A stretch of 64,000 nt of DNA from Nostoc sp. ATCC 53789 (GCF_009873495.1 NZ_CP046703.1:2976001-3040000); one strand, 5' to 3'; shown: positions 18,233-28,086, counted from the first letter of the stretch. The notes: a model not told the origin generated them from the letters alone. Made by a program: numbers and translations.

Positions 18233-19240
18233 ATGAAACGTCTCGTTATATGCTGTGATGGAACCTGGCAACAATTAACAAGTGCTTACCCTAGCAATGT
18301 GGTTAAGTTAGCTCAATCGGTAAAACCGATGGCTAATGATGGGGTTGCACAAATCGTATTTTATGACGAGGGGGTTGGAGCTGAGGGTCAAAAGGTTTTA
18401 GGGGGAGCTACCGGACTAGGAATCGATAGAAATATAGAAGATGGCTATCGATTTCTGAGCCTCAACTATGTTCCTGGTGACGAAATCTATCTGTTCGGTT
18501 TCAGTCGTGGTGCTTACACAGTTAGAAGTCTAGCGGGGATGATCTATTGCTCCGGTCTTCTAGACCGTCCCCATGTCACCAAAGCCCATGAAGCTTATGA
18601 GCTTTACCGTAAACGAGGTGTTAAACCAAAAGATCAGGAAGCTGTGGAATACCGTCAAGCTTACGGCGATCGCGTCCCTATCACCTTGTTGGGTTGTTTT
18701 GACACCGTTGGGGCCCTTGGTATTCCTGGGATACCCGCCTTCAGCAAGTTGAGCGAGCAGCTGAATAAGCGTTACAGATTCCATGACACTACTTTAAACA
18801 AATGTGTTCAGAATGCCTTGCACGCGGTGGCGATCGACGAAATCCGTGAAGTCTTTGATGTCACTCCCATGACAAAGCATCCTGATGCTGAAAACCAGCG
18901 AGTGATTCAAAAGTGGTTCCCTGGCGCACATGGCTGTGTTGGTGGTGGAACTAAAGAACATAGTGGGTTATCAGATGCCGCCTTACAGTGGATGATTGAT
19001 TCCATCGGTGAGATGCAATTGGGACTTGACTTCGATACAAGTGTGATTCCCACAGGTATTAACCCCAATTATGAATGCGACTTTAAGAACGATGCTGGAT
19101 TCTTTAAATTGGCAGGAATCAAGTTTCGTGAGGTTAGCGATACCATTGAAGACCTTCATGAAAGCACGATCAACCGTTTGAAAAGTCGCAAAGACTATCG
19201 ACCGAAAAATCTACAAAAGATTATTTCTAAACTGAAATAG
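18233..19240 (+). CDS. DUF2235 alpha/beta hydrolase (Tle1-like)
   Basis: 335 residues. N-terminal KRLVICCDGTWQQ and the nucleophile elbow GFSRGAYTVRSLAGM (Ser91 in G-F-S-R-G) are the marks of DUF2235, a family including type VI phospholipase effectors (Tle1). Further conserved pieces: LLGCFDTVGALGIPG (candidate Asp), WFPGAHGCVGGG and LSDAALQWMID. No signal peptide, so cytoplasmic. It precedes the fatty acid dioxygenase and hydroperoxide lyase genes on the same strand (82 and 87 bp gaps). This suggests it may release the fatty acid substrate from lipids, but that link is inference. Confidence 0.85.
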   Translation: MKRLVICCDGTWQQLTSAYPSNVVKLAQSVKPMANDGVAQIVFYDEGVGAEGQKVLGGATGLGIDRNIEDGYRFLSLNYVPGDEIYLFGFSRGAYTVRSLAGMIYCSGLLDRPHVTKAHEAYELYRKRGVKPKDQEAVEYRQAYGDRVPITLLGCFDTVGALGIPGIPAFSKLSEQLNKRYRFHDTTLNKCVQNALHAVAIDEIREVFDVTPMTKHPDAENQRVIQKWFPGAHGCVGGGTKEHSGLSDAALQWMIDSIGEMQLGLDFDTSVIPTGINPNYECDFKNDAGFFKLAGIKFREVSDTIEDLHESTINRLKSRKDYRPKNLQKIISKLK

Positions 19241-19322
19241 GTTGAATTAATTTGAGTCATCAAAGTAGAGAAATTTAGACTGCATCGAATACAGAATTGG
19301 AAAAACGAAGGTACAAATAATT

Positions 19323-20951
19323 ATGTCTGGAAAAAGAGATACATCCAAAGACGGGTTAGGTAACAAACTTCAAACATTAGTTTTAACAAACTTTAAGCCT
19401 ATTTGGAAACTTCTCCAAAGTAACAAATCTATTGCACGTAAAGTTAATAAAACTCTGCTTAACAGTCTCATCTATAAAATTCCGACTCGTCCTAATCCCT
19501 ATAGTATGATGACTCTAGATGAGCATATTCCTGATACTAACATTCCTAAGAAAACTGATACTTATACTTCCTGGGAATCGCTCAACGATCGCACTTATAC
19601 AGGAAGGCATCTACCACCCGATCCCAAATTAAACGCTGAGGGTAATCTACCCAAAGTTGAAGACCTAGCTATTTTATTCCGTAAAAGAGACGGTAAAACT
19701 ATTTATTCTGGCAAATCAACCATGCTGTTTCCCTATTGGGTGCAGTGGTTTACAGATAGCTTTCTTCGCCTTAATCACTACAATAAACTAAAAAATACTT
19801 CCAACCATGAAATTGATTTGTGTAATGTTTATGGTTTAACCAGAAAACAAACACATCTGTTAAGAAGTTTTCAAGGAGGTAAATTAAAGACTCAGAAACT
19901 CAAACGCCAAGATGGTGTAGAAGAAGAATATCCTTTGTTTTATTATGCCGATCCAGCGCAGGATAAAATTAAACCTGAATTTGAAGGTCTTTATGAACCT
20001 TTGAATGATGAAAAAAGACAGTCTGTAGATAAAAAGCAATATATGTTTGCAATGGGAGTAGAACGAGCAAACGTACAAATTGGCTATGTAATGCTCAACA
20101 CTCTATGTCTCCGTGAACATAATCGTCTTTGTGATGAATTAGCACGCAATTATCCAGATTGGGATGATGAACGTCTCTTCCAAACATCGAGAAATATTCT
20201 CATGGCGATTATTTTAAAAATCATCATGGAAGAGTACATTAACCACATCACTCCTTATCACTTTAAATTGTTTGCCGACCCAGAAGCTTTTACAAAGGAA
20301 AGTTGGCATCGTCCCAACTATATGGCAATTGAGTTTGACTTTGTTTATCGCTGGCATAGTGCGATTCCAGAAACATTTAACTATAACGGTAAACCAACTC
20401 ATATTGCTACATCCCTCTGGAACAATAAGATGTTTATTGACCAGGGTTTGGGTGCATTGATGGAGGAAACTTGCTCTCAACCAGGTACAAAAATTGGTTT
20501 ATTTAACACCCCTGATATATTGGTGGAGTTAACCGAGCTACCTTCAATCAGACTGGGAAGGCAGCTGCAATTGGCAAGCTATAATGATTATCGGGAATTA
20601 TGCGGTTTCCCCAGAGTGACTAGATTTGAGCAAGTTACTGGCAATGAATTTGCTCAACAAAAACTCAAAGAATTATATGGTCATGTTGATAATATTGAGT
20701 TCTTTGTGGGGCTTTACGCCGAAGATGGGCGCGAGAATTCAACTATCCCTGCTTTAGTAGCACGCTTAATTGGGATTGATGCCTTTTCTCAGGCGCTAAC
20801 CAATCCTTTACTATCACCCAATATCTTCAATAAAGAAACTTTTTCTCCTCTGGGTTGGGAAATTCTTCAGAATACCAACACAGTCTCAGATTTAGTGAAT
20901 CGCAACGTTCCTGCATCAGGTAAGAAGTACAAAGTTACTTTTGACCTTTAA
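19323..20951 (+). CDS. Cyclooxygenase-like heme peroxidase, probable linoleate 10S-dioxygenase
   Basis: 542 residues, animal heme peroxidase/cyclooxygenase superfamily. The catalytic signature YRWHS gives radical Tyr342 and proximal heme ligand His345. Upstream LCLREHNRLCDELARNYPDW matches COX, as does HEIDLCNVYGLTRKQTHLLR. In the segment aligned with the COX distal-His region (YWVQWFTDSFL) Asp145 takes the place of His207. No EGF-like or membrane-binding domain is present. A Nostoc punctiforme protein with YRWH, encoded next to a catalase-related protein, has been shown to oxygenate linoleate at C10 (Brash and co-workers); this gene has the same neighbourhood, so the same activity is likely. 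Confidence 0.88.
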   Translation: MSGKRDTSKDGLGNKLQTLVLTNFKPIWKLLQSNKSIARKVNKTLLNSLIYKIPTRPNPYSMMTLDEHIPDTNIPKKTDTYTSWESLNDRTYTGRHLPPDPKLNAEGNLPKVEDLAILFRKRDGKTIYSGKSTMLFPYWVQWFTDSFLRLNHYNKLKNTSNHEIDLCNVYGLTRKQTHLLRSFQGGKLKTQKLKRQDGVEEEYPLFYYADPAQDKIKPEFEGLYEPLNDEKRQSVDKKQYMFAMGVERANVQIGYVMLNTLCLREHNRLCDELARNYPDWDDERLFQTSRNILMAIILKIIMEEYINHITPYHFKLFADPEAFTKESWHRPNYMAIEFDFVYRWHSAIPETFNYNGKPTHIATSLWNNKMFIDQGLGALMEETCSQPGTKIGLFNTPDILVELTELPSIRLGRQLQLASYNDYRELCGFPRVTRFEQVTGNEFAQQKLKELYGHVDNIEFFVGLYAEDGRENSTIPALVARLIGIDAFSQALTNPLLSPNIFNKETFSPLGWEILQNTNTVSDLVNRNVPASGKKYKVTFDL

Positions 20952-21038
20952 GAGATTGTAAGATTCTACATCAGCTTTGAGTGCGATCGCTTTCGCAAAC
21001 CAGCGATCGCCAAATTATTAAATCTACCTGTAAAAAAA

Positions 21039-22220
21039 ATGAAACTTTTTACTGAATATCCAGAAAAAGACGAACTCAAATATTGCGATCTCATGAGTGA
21101 GTTAGTCAAAAAGAACATGGAAAATCTTTATGGAGGTAAGAAGAAAAAAACTGCAAAAAGAGATACCCATTCTAAAACCCATGCTGCTGTTCAAGGAACT
21201 CTAGAAATTTTTGACTTTGATGAAGCCGCAATTAAGAAGGAATTGAGCAAACGCACCTCATTATCTGAAGCTGAACTTTCTGCCATTTCTCTCAAACAAG
21301 GTTTATTTGCCACACCGAAACAATATCCAGTTTGGTTACGATTTGCCAATGGTGCGTTTTCAGTAAAAAATGACTATGAAGGAGATACGCGCTCCATGGC
21401 CGTAAAAGTGATCGGCGTAGAAGGAGAACGACTATCGCAAAGTCACGAGTTAAAAACTCAAGATATTATTACCCACAATACCGAATTCTTTTTTGTTAGA
21501 ACCATCAAAGACTTTCACAGCTTTTTTTTGACGGTTTACCGAGCAGGGCTGTTTCCGCTTTTTAAGCTGTTGGTGCTTTTTTGGCTAAAGTTGCATCCCT
21601 ACGAATCCACTCTTTTACAAACTAGTTTCAAACGTTTTCCCAAGAGTTTACTTAAAGAACGCTATTGGAGTGCTTCAGCATTTTCTGTGGGACTCAAATC
21701 TGGTTTTGATCCATCTCAACCAGGTCGAGTTCCTGTGGAATATCCAGCTGTGATTAAATATGGATTTACTCCGGTTTCGAGTCAAATACCTCATCGACAA
21801 CTTCCTGTTGAGTCGAGGTCAGAAAGTGAGCTTAAGCTTGCTAAAGCATCAGGTTCAGAGGACAACTATTACCGAGAGGATATCATTCAAGCTTTAGCAA
21901 AGCCTGATGCTGAGTACTATTGGGACTTTCAAATCCAATTTCAAACCAGCCCAGAGATGTCTATTGATGATACAACCATTGTTTGGAGTGAAGAGGAATC
22001 ACCTTTTTTTACAGTTGGTCGCCTAACAATTAAGCATCAAAGGGTTAATTCTCCCCAAGAAAATGACTTTGGAGAAAATCTCAGTTTTTCTCCTGGGAAT
22101 GGTCTAGCAGTGCATCGTCCTGTCGGTGCGATCAATCGGTTACGCAGCGTTGTTTATCCTATTGTTGCTAATGACCGTCATCAAAAACGAGGGGTTAAAT
22201 ACCAGGAACCAACTGTCTGA
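21039..22220 (+). CDS. Catalase-related heme protein, probable linoleate 10S-hydroperoxide lyase
   Basis: 393 residues, shorter than true catalases. Distal His48 lies in KTHAAVQGTLEI: Thr before the His is the mark of catalase-related peroxide-metabolising enzymes such as coral allene oxide synthase, where catalases have Val. Distal Asn147 is in THNTEFFFVRTIKDF. The proximal heme ligand is Tyr373 in R-S-V-V-Y (RxxxY). WLRFANGAF and DTRSMAVKVIGVEGERL are also catalase-fold pieces. In N. punctiforme the matching pair turns linoleate via its 10S-hydroperoxide into 10-oxo-8-decenoic acid and C8 alcohols including 1-octen-3-ol. Located 87 bp after the dioxygenase. Confidence 0.87.
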   Translation: MKLFTEYPEKDELKYCDLMSELVKKNMENLYGGKKKKTAKRDTHSKTHAAVQGTLEIFDFDEAAIKKELSKRTSLSEAELSAISLKQGLFATPKQYPVWLRFANGAFSVKNDYEGDTRSMAVKVIGVEGERLSQSHELKTQDIITHNTEFFFVRTIKDFHSFFLTVYRAGLFPLFKLLVLFWLKLHPYESTLLQTSFKRFPKSLLKERYWSASAFSVGLKSGFDPSQPGRVPVEYPAVIKYGFTPVSSQIPHRQLPVESRSESELKLAKASGSEDNYYREDIIQALAKPDAEYYWDFQIQFQTSPEMSIDDTTIVWSEEESPFFTVGRLTIKHQRVNSPQENDFGENLSFSPGNGLAVHRPVGAINRLRSVVYPIVANDRHQKRGVKYQEPTV

Positions 22221-22290
22221 GTTTTCACAGGAATTATTAACTATAAGAATCCTTGCTCACATACTTTATTTTTTGTCATTTCCTAAAGTG

Positions 22291-22323
22291 ATCGCCCACA
22301 CCTGAGTTACAAGTGTGGGCGAT
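22291..22323. terminator. Bidirectional hairpin between the lyase gene and dxs
   Basis: ATCGCCCACAC and GTGTGGGCGAT form a perfect 11-bp stem with an 11-base loop, between the ends of two convergent genes. There is no long T-run directly after it, so termination strength is uncertain. Confidence 0.6.
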
Positions 22324-22342
22324 TCATTCTACAAAGAATTAA

Positions 22343-24250
22343 CTAAACAACAGCAGATACTTGCTGCTTAAAGAAAGCTTGCAAAACTCTTTCTGCTATT
22401 TGATGACTAGTTAAACCTAGTTCTGTTTTAGATTCATTGGGTTCAGCATGATCTACTAACACATCTGGTACACCGAATCGCTTGACGGGAACTAGAATAT
22501 CTGCATCCATTAAAGCTTCTGCGATCGCAGAACCAAAGCCACCCATCACACACCCTTCTTCTAAGGTGATGACACGGCCGATTTTCTTAGCTAAAGGCAA
22601 AATCAACTCGGTATCCAAAGGCTTAACGAAACGGGCATTGATCACAGTTGCCTCAATCCCATGTTCGCTGAGAATTTCGGCAGCTTGCATCCCTGGATAA
22701 ACCATTGTGCCATAAGCAACGATTAACACGTCATCGCCAGTGCGGAGAATTTCGCCTTTGCCGATTTCCAAAGGTTCCCAACCTTCCTCCATCAGGGGAA
22801 CGCCGTAGCCATTGCCACGAGGGTAGCGCATAGCGATGGGGCCACTGGTATGGTCAACACCAGTTACTACCATGCGTTGCAGTTCTGCTTCATCTTTGGG
22901 TGCCATGATGACGATGTTGGGGATGCAACGCAGATAAGCGATGTCATACATACCTTGGTGGGTGGGGCCATCAGATCCAACAATTCCTGCCCTATCTAAG
23001 CAGAAAAATACTGGTAGGTTTTGGATGCAGACATCGTGAATTATCTGGTCATAAGCGCGTTGCAGGAAGGTGGAATAAATGGCAGCTACGGGGCGCATTC
23101 CTTGTGTTGCAAGTCCTGCTGCTAAAGTGATTGCATGTTGTTCAGCAATGCCGACATCAACATATTGATTGGGCAGTTTGGCTTGAAGTTTATCTAAACC
23201 TGTTCCCGTTGCCATAGCCGCAGTAATCCCAACGATTTTGGGGTTTTGTTCGGCAAGTTTCACTAGAGTGTGAGAAAAGACTTTAGCATAAGCTGGGGGT
23301 TTGGGTTTATTAGAAGGAATAGCTTTGCCAGTTGCAACGTTAAAGGGGCTTTGGGCGTGGTAGCCAACTTGATCTAGTTCAGCAATTTCATAGCCTTTGC
23401 CTTTGACTGTTGCCACATGTACTAAAACAGGGCCTTGTATCTGATGTGCCTGTTGGAAGGTGGCAATCAATTCTTCGAGATTATGCCCATCTACTGGCCC
23501 AATGTAGGTAAAACCGAGTTCTTCAAACACTGCCCCTACCTTGGGAACAGCCAAACGTTTCATACCTTCTTTGATGCGTGCGAGTTCGGGAGACAGAGAT
23601 TCACCCACGAAGGGAATTTGCTTAAATTGTTCCTCAAGATTATCTTTGATAAATTGCACCGGCTGGCTGAGGCGCATTTTGTTCAGATAGCGGGGAATCG
23701 CGCCGACGTTGCGAGATATGGACATGTCGTTGTCGTTGAGAACAACCAACAGGTTAGTTTTCGGCATGTGTCCCGCATGGTTGATGGCTTCTAATGCCAT
23801 ACCTCCAGTCAGTGCCCCATCCCCAATAACAGCGACGGCTTTAAATTTTTCGCCTTTCAAGTCTCGCGCTAAAGCCATGCCTAATGCTGCTGAAATACTT
23901 GTAGAAGCATGTCCAGCCCCAAAGTGATCAAATTTGTTTTCACAGAGTTTGAGATAACCTGCAACTCCGTCCTTTTGTCTGAGGGTGTGGAAGCGATCGT
24001 AACGTCCTGTAAGAAGTTTGTGGGGATAAGCTTGGTGTCCTACATCCCAAATCACTTTATCCCGATCTAAATCCAGTGTCTGGTAAAGTCCTAGTGTTAA
24101 TTCTACAACACCCAACCCTGGCCCCAAGTGTCCACCATTAACTGCTACGGTTTGGAGATGCTTATCTCGAATCTGACGGGCAATCTGTTGCAGTTGGCGA
24201 ACAGATAAACCGTGCAACTGATTAGGATGGGTGATTTCGCTCAGGTGCAT
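22343..24250 (-). CDS. dxs: 1-deoxy-D-xylulose-5-phosphate synthase
   Basis: 635 residues. Thiamine-diphosphate enzyme joining pyruvate and glyceraldehyde-3-phosphate, first step of the MEP pathway feeding carotenoids, phytol and quinones. Visible: [37 protein letters not shown], the ThDP motif [20 protein letters not shown] then NDNDMSIS, the transketolase C-terminal part [18 protein letters not shown], and [20 protein letters not shown]. Full length and intact. A ~690-bp AT-rich leader region lies upstream. Confidence 0.97.
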   Translation of the reverse strand: MHLSEITHPNQLHGLSVRQLQQIARQIRDKHLQTVAVNGGHLGPGLGVVELTLGLYQTLDLDRDKVIWDVGHQAYPHKLLTGRYDRFHTLRQKDGVAGYLKLCENKFDHFGAGHASTSISAALGMALARDLKGEKFKAVAVIGDGALTGGMALEAINHAGHMPKTNLLVVLNDNDMSISRNVGAIPRYLNKMRLSQPVQFIKDNLEEQFKQIPFVGESLSPELARIKEGMKRLAVPKVGAVFEELGFTYIGPVDGHNLEELIATFQQAHQIQGPVLVHVATVKGKGYEIAELDQVGYHAQSPFNVATGKAIPSNKPKPPAYAKVFSHTLVKLAEQNPKIVGITAAMATGTGLDKLQAKLPNQYVDVGIAEQHAITLAAGLATQGMRPVAAIYSTFLQRAYDQIIHDVCIQNLPVFFCLDRAGIVGSDGPTHQGMYDIAYLRCIPNIVIMAPKDEAELQRMVVTGVDHTSGPIAMRYPRGNGYGVPLMEEGWEPLEIGKGEILRTGDDVLIVAYGTMVYPGMQAAEILSEHGIEATVINARFVKPLDTELILPLAKKIGRVITLEEGCVMGGFGSAIAEALMDADILVPVKRFGVPDVLVDHAEPNESKTELGLTSHQIAERVLQAFFKQQVSAVV

Positions 24251-24871
24251 ATTATAGTGTTTTCCTCTCTAATTTCACTTTTTCAGTATTTTGATTTTCC
24301 CACGGTCGGGTTGTCCACATAATCACACTCTTACATTGTTACTAAGTTGTAGTGGAAAGTATAACTTCGTAATTAATAATGGTAGAAAATTTGTTAACCA
24401 TTAACAAATTGTCAAAATTAGGTTGTAATTACATAAAGTCACAGCACATTTGTCAATAAGTAATGCCACTTAAATAGATTGTGTAACTTGTATAGAAAGT
24501 CAACATTTAAAAAGCATCTTGCGGAAATTCCTTAACTTGTTCGCTTGCTTTTGCCTTTTTAAGCGATTAAAGAAGAAAGTTAAATATCTTGTTTCCAGAT
24601 ATACGATCAGTCTAATTGCTAGCAATTATTTAACAATTATTTTTTCTCTTGTTCAGTGATATAGTAATCCGCGTGGCGTAGCCATACTTACTTGCGTGGG
24701 CAGGCAATAGGTAAAGAAGGCTTTTTAAGTTGTACGGAGTTTTTTCAAAAATCAAATATGAGTTCTGTAGCAGCTAATTTTATCTGCGATCGCTAGTTCA
24801 TCTAGGCGCAACAAATATGTATTTAAAAATACTAAACTATTTTAAATACATTCAGTATTTACTCAACAACA
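24251..24871. other. Long AT-rich intergenic region upstream of dxs
   Basis: About 620 bp without a supported gene. It contains scattered words of Nostoc repeats (CCGCGTGGCGTAGCCATACT near 24671) and AT-rich stretches suitable for the dxs promoter. No tRNA or riboswitch fold was recognised by eye. Confidence 0.5.
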
Positions 24872-24904
24872 AGATCCCCGATTTCTCAAAGAAATCGGGG
24901 ATCT
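24872..24904 (-). terminator. Perfect 15-bp hairpin, probable terminator
   Basis: AGATCCCCGATTTCT and its exact reverse complement are separated by CAA. It sits 35 bp after the stop of the minus-strand LEA-like gene. A close relative (TATCCCCAACTT stem) occurs at 42901-42937, so it is also a dispersed cyanobacterial palindrome. Confidence 0.65.
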
Positions 24905-24939
24905 AAGCCTTTTGATTTGAACGAAATCAAATTAGATTG

Positions 24940-25386
24940 CTATTTACCAAAAGCATCCTTGATATTATCAACAGTACGCTCAACAACATTCTTTGTGTTG
25001 TCTACTGCTTCTTTAGTCCGAGATGCATCTTCGTTTGCTCTTTTCTGAATTGTAGCCGCATCTCTCTTGGCTTTGCGTTCAGCAAAACTGCCACCGTCTG
25101 TTGCTTGGTCAACTTTACTGGCATTACTCTTGGCAGCATCCTTAACTTTATCTGCCGTATCGTCGATAAAATTTTTGGCTCGTCCAGCATCTTTACTGGT
25201 TTTTTCTTGAACTTTATCGCCTGCGTCTTTTGATGCGATCAAGGTTGCAGTTGGTTCAGCCATTGCTGAGGTGTTCGAGAAAAATGCACCTTGCCAAACG
25301 AAAGCGATCGCTAACATACAAAACAGTGTGGTAGCCATCCAGCGTTTTACGGTGGAAAGCTGTTTTGTAAAATAATTCGATTTCAT
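24940..25386 (-). CDS. Exported LEA-like/amphipathic helical protein
   Basis: 148 residues from the ATG at 25386 (MKSNYFTKQLSTVKRWMATT); an ATG five codons upstream is also possible. A signal peptide (LFCMLAIAFVWQGAFFSNTS, then AMAEP as cleavage region) precedes ~110 residues that are almost all Lys, Asp, Ala, Glu, Asn and Thr (KDAGDKVQEKTSKDAGRAKN, IDDTADKVKDAAKSNASKVD). This 11-mer-like amphipathic composition resembles late-embryogenesis-abundant and low-temperature-induced cyanobacterial proteins. A role in desiccation or cold tolerance is possible but not shown. Confidence 0.65.
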   Translation of the reverse strand: MKSNYFTKQLSTVKRWMATTLFCMLAIAFVWQGAFFSNTSAMAEPTATLIASKDAGDKVQEKTSKDAGRAKNFIDDTADKVKDAAKSNASKVDQATDGGSFAERKAKRDAATIQKRANEDASRTKEAVDNTKNVVERTVDNIKDAFGK

Positions 25387-25650
25387 ACAATACAATCTCA
25401 TGTGATTTAGTATACTAAATCTACTTTATTTAGCTTATTCACCATATCGATCCCTAGATAGAAGTTCTTACATCATTAGTTATGAAATAAATTCACTATT
25501 TTGATAGATTGAATTTTGAGTAAAGATTTTTTGCTGCTAATCAAAGACAGATTTTAGATATGGACGGGCGATACCTACGGTAAGCTATGCTAACGCACTT
25601 GGGTAAAAGTTAGCGATCGCAATTACAGTCTAAGGAGTTCTAAAAAAGCA

Positions 25651-26613
25651 TCACGCTGACATCAATTGCTGGAGGCGCTGTGGTTCCTCTCCTAGCCAAT
25701 CTGGATTTTGGGCAGTGCTATCAAAGATTGATGAAGTTTTGAAAGGCTCAAACTCGCCACGCGATCCTGCTTCTGCTGTTTTTGCTAAGAGCGATTGCAC
25801 TTGCTCGTCGTTCATTGGCTGGAAAGTCCGCACTGCTTCAAAAGCTTGCTCTAGAATCTCCATACTGTCAATTCCGGTAATCACAACCGATGTGGGTAGA
25901 TTCAAAGCATAGTGTAAACACTCAATTGGCGTTACAGTATTTGACCGTAAAAGAATACCGTTTGCCATGCTTTTCATTCCCAGAATGCCGATGTTTTGTT
26001 TAACCAGTTCCGGCACAACCAGCTTCGCAAAGCTCCGGTAGTGGGCATCCATTACATTGAGCGGCATTTGCACTGTATCAAATTTAAACCCGTAAGTGGC
26101 TGCAACTTCCAGCGTATGCAAATGAACGTATGGATCTTTGTGTCCAGTGAAACCAATGTATCGGAGTTTACCAGCTGCTTTTGCTTCAATGAAGGCAGCA
26201 TTTGCCCCTTCTTCGTCAAAAACTCGATGCGGGTCTTCGTACCGAATAATTTCGTGGTGCTGAACGAGATCGATGCAATCCACTTGTAAGCGTTGAAGTG
26301 ATTCATCTAGCTGCTGTGCTGCTGCTTTTTTTGAGCGTCCATCGATTTTCGTCATCAGGAAAACTTTATCGCGGTAGCGATCGCGCAGCGCTTTTCCCAT
26401 ACGAATCTCGCTGACTCCACCGTTGTAATCCCAACTGTTATCCATAAAGGTGATGCCGCGATCGATCGCTGTTCTCACTATTCGGATACCCAGTTGCTCA
26501 TCAACGTGTTTCAAGCCGATGTGCCAACCACCCAATCCAATCGCAGAAACTTTCTCTCCTGTACTGCCGAGAACTCGATATAACATTTCTGAATTTGGCG
26601 TAGTTCCTGACAT
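25651..26613 (-). CDS. Aldo/keto reductase
   Basis: 320 residues. NAD(P)H-dependent carbonyl reductase. The catalytic tetrad is readable: Asp58 and Tyr63 (TFMDNSWDYNGG), Lys89 (FLMTKID) and His120 (DLVQHHE). The start YRVLGSTGEKVSAIGLGGWH and the middle GKLRYIGFTGHKDP are typical. The C-terminal half, with the loops that set substrate choice, is less conserved and the physiological substrate is unknown. It stands alone between two intergenic regions. Confidence 0.9.
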   Translation of the reverse strand: MSGTTPNSEMLYRVLGSTGEKVSAIGLGGWHIGLKHVDEQLGIRIVRTAIDRGITFMDNSWDYNGGVSEIRMGKALRDRYRDKVFLMTKIDGRSKKAAAQQLDESLQRLQVDCIDLVQHHEIIRYEDPHRVFDEEGANAAFIEAKAAGKLRYIGFTGHKDPYVHLHTLEVAATYGFKFDTVQMPLNVMDAHYRSFAKLVVPELVKQNIGILGMKSMANGILLRSNTVTPIECLHYALNLPTSVVITGIDSMEILEQAFEAVRTFQPMNDEQVQSLLAKTAEAGSRGEFEPFKTSSIFDSTAQNPDWLGEEPQRLQQLMSA

Positions 26614-26928
26614 GTGTTCTCCAAGTCTTTCAGCTGTTACTTAAGTAGATATAACTGTGTGCCAATTCAAACGCAAGGGAAAGTTGACAATATCTTGCTG
26701 AAGATACACTTTTTGACATATTAGGAAAATATTGAAGAAGCCAAAATATCGATGGCAATTTGGGATGTGTGAGGTATGGATAGGGCTTACGCAAAACTAC
26801 ACGCAGTATAGGCAATTCATAAATTGCCCATACCGGAAAATCAAGGTTTGGGTTATGCCGTGAAAACTCAAAATTGCAGTTTTGGGCTTTTATATTTGCA
26901 TTTCCCAACAATTAGAAACTGCGTGGTG
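26614..26928. other. Intergenic region, no gene seen
   Basis: 315 bp between two minus-strand genes. Contains a common Nostoc word (GGGCTTACGCAAAACTACAC near 26788). A 93-codon minus-strand frame here has a random-looking composition and no start signal. Confidence 0.5.
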
Positions 26929-28086
26929 TTAAGGGGACGGAACCGCTACTCGATTACCGGGAACAATCTGTGGCTGATACGAAAACACTTCTCGACTACG
27001 GGGATTTACGGTCACTTTGACCCAATTCACATCGTTGTTGCCGTTCGCCGCATTGTCGCCAAATGTCTCGACACGAGTAAAGTTCTCGATGCGTCTGCCT
27101 TGAGCATCTAGAAATGGCTTGTCAATACGGTAGTAGTGCGAGTCACCATCCACGTAGGCAATCGGTTTACGGAAAGCGATCGCCTCATCGCGGAACGCTA
27201 ATAAAAAGTCTTTGAAACCATCAGGCTGTCCATCGGTTTGCACGAGCGTCTTCGGATCGCGCAAAGGCGCTCTGGTTCCGTCGGTCAGATCCCACCCTGG
27301 ATTGCCTTGGGAGATAAACATGACCGCAGCCGAATTGCGTGTCTTTGCCACTTGAAAAGTTTCTCTCATCCATGCAATATTAGCTGTGTTTCGCGCAGCA
27401 TACTCTTGCGGGTCAGGCGCAGTGTCACACAGGTTGTTGCATGAACCCTGGATATTGAGTGTCGCATAAGTAACCTTACCGACCGTCCAGCGCCGATTCT
27501 CCACACACGGTACTGCACCGGTTGCACCAAGACACAGTGGTGTTGTCTGCACCTCTTGGACTAACCGACGCTGCCCAAGGGAAAACTTCGTGCTGAAGAA
27601 TACCTGACGCTGGTAGTCGAGGCGTTCGCGTGAATTGAATCCACCATTTGAGGGGCGATCGCAATCAGTCCAATCATTGTCACCTGGGGTAAAGGCTGCT
27701 GGTGCCTTCAGGGAGTTGAAGTAGCCGAGCGCCTGAGTGTAGAGTTCATTACTGCACGTGGTCGGTGTTACCGAGCCGGGCGTAGAGTTGCCCGCCTTCA
27801 GGTCGCCGTCGTGGACAGTAAAGGCCAGGTTTTGCGCGTTCATATCAGCGATTAGGTTCGGGACTCCCGTTGTCGCTTGGAGATCCGAGTAGGGCATATC
27901 GCCCCAAAGTCCGATGGCGTATGTCTCGTTTTCGTCCTCGTACTCGTACTTCCTCTCGTTGGCAGTCGCCAAACCGATTGCAGAACTTGTCAGGAACGGC
28001 ACAGTCAGCGCCACTAAGCATATTTTACGTAGCAAACGCGCAGTGGTGACGCGTTGAAACACTGAGTACCCAACCTTTGTCATCAT
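26929..28086 (-). CDS. Secreted calcineurin-like metallophosphoesterase family protein
   Basis: 385 residues. A signal peptide (basic start, LLRKICLVALTVPFLTSSAI, GLATANE) is followed by an acidic stretch. Metallophosphoesterase-like motifs appear in order: GLWGDMPYSD, FTVHDGDLKAG, FTPGDNDWTDC and, near the end, YVDGDSHYYRIDKP, equivalent to the metal-ligand blocks D, GDxxx, GNH/GDN and GHxH/GDxH. Several cysteines (CSNELY, CDRPSN, CLGATGAVPC, CNNLC) could form disulfides, fitting an extracytoplasmic location. Base composition looks more GC-rich than the neighbours. Activity and substrate unknown. Confidence 0.65.
   Translation of the reverse strand: MMTKVGYSVFQRVTTARLLRKICLVALTVPFLTSSAIGLATANERKYEYEDENETYAIGLWGDMPYSDLQATTGVPNLIADMNAQNLAFTVHDGDLKAGNSTPGSVTPTTCSNELYTQALGYFNSLKAPAAFTPGDNDWTDCDRPSNGGFNSRERLDYQRQVFFSTKFSLGQRRLVQEVQTTPLCLGATGAVPCVENRRWTVGKVTYATLNIQGSCNNLCDTAPDPQEYAARNTANIAWMRETFQVAKTRNSAAVMFISQGNPGWDLTDGTRAPLRDPKTLVQTDGQPDGFKDFLLAFRDEAIAFRKPIAYVDGDSHYYRIDKPFLDAQGRRIENFTRVETFGDNAANGNNDVNWVKVTVNPRSREVFSYQPQIVPGNRVAVPSP

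Noticed and set aside
19323..20951. A true prostaglandin-type cyclooxygenase
   Set aside because: It lacks EGF and membrane-binding domains and the distal His by alignment, and its neighbour matches the known 10S-dioxygenase pair.
21039..22220. A true catalase for H2O2 removal
   Set aside because: Short length and Thr before the distal His mark it as a catalase-related hydroperoxide enzyme, supported by the dioxygenase neighbour.
24660..24780. Possible tRNA or structured RNA in the dxs upstream region
   Set aside because: No cloverleaf with the conserved T-loop and D-loop bases could be drawn; GC-rich words there fit dispersed repeats.
26630..26911. 93-codon minus-strand frame
   Set aside because: No family resemblance, no start signal, and it overlaps a dispersed repeat word.
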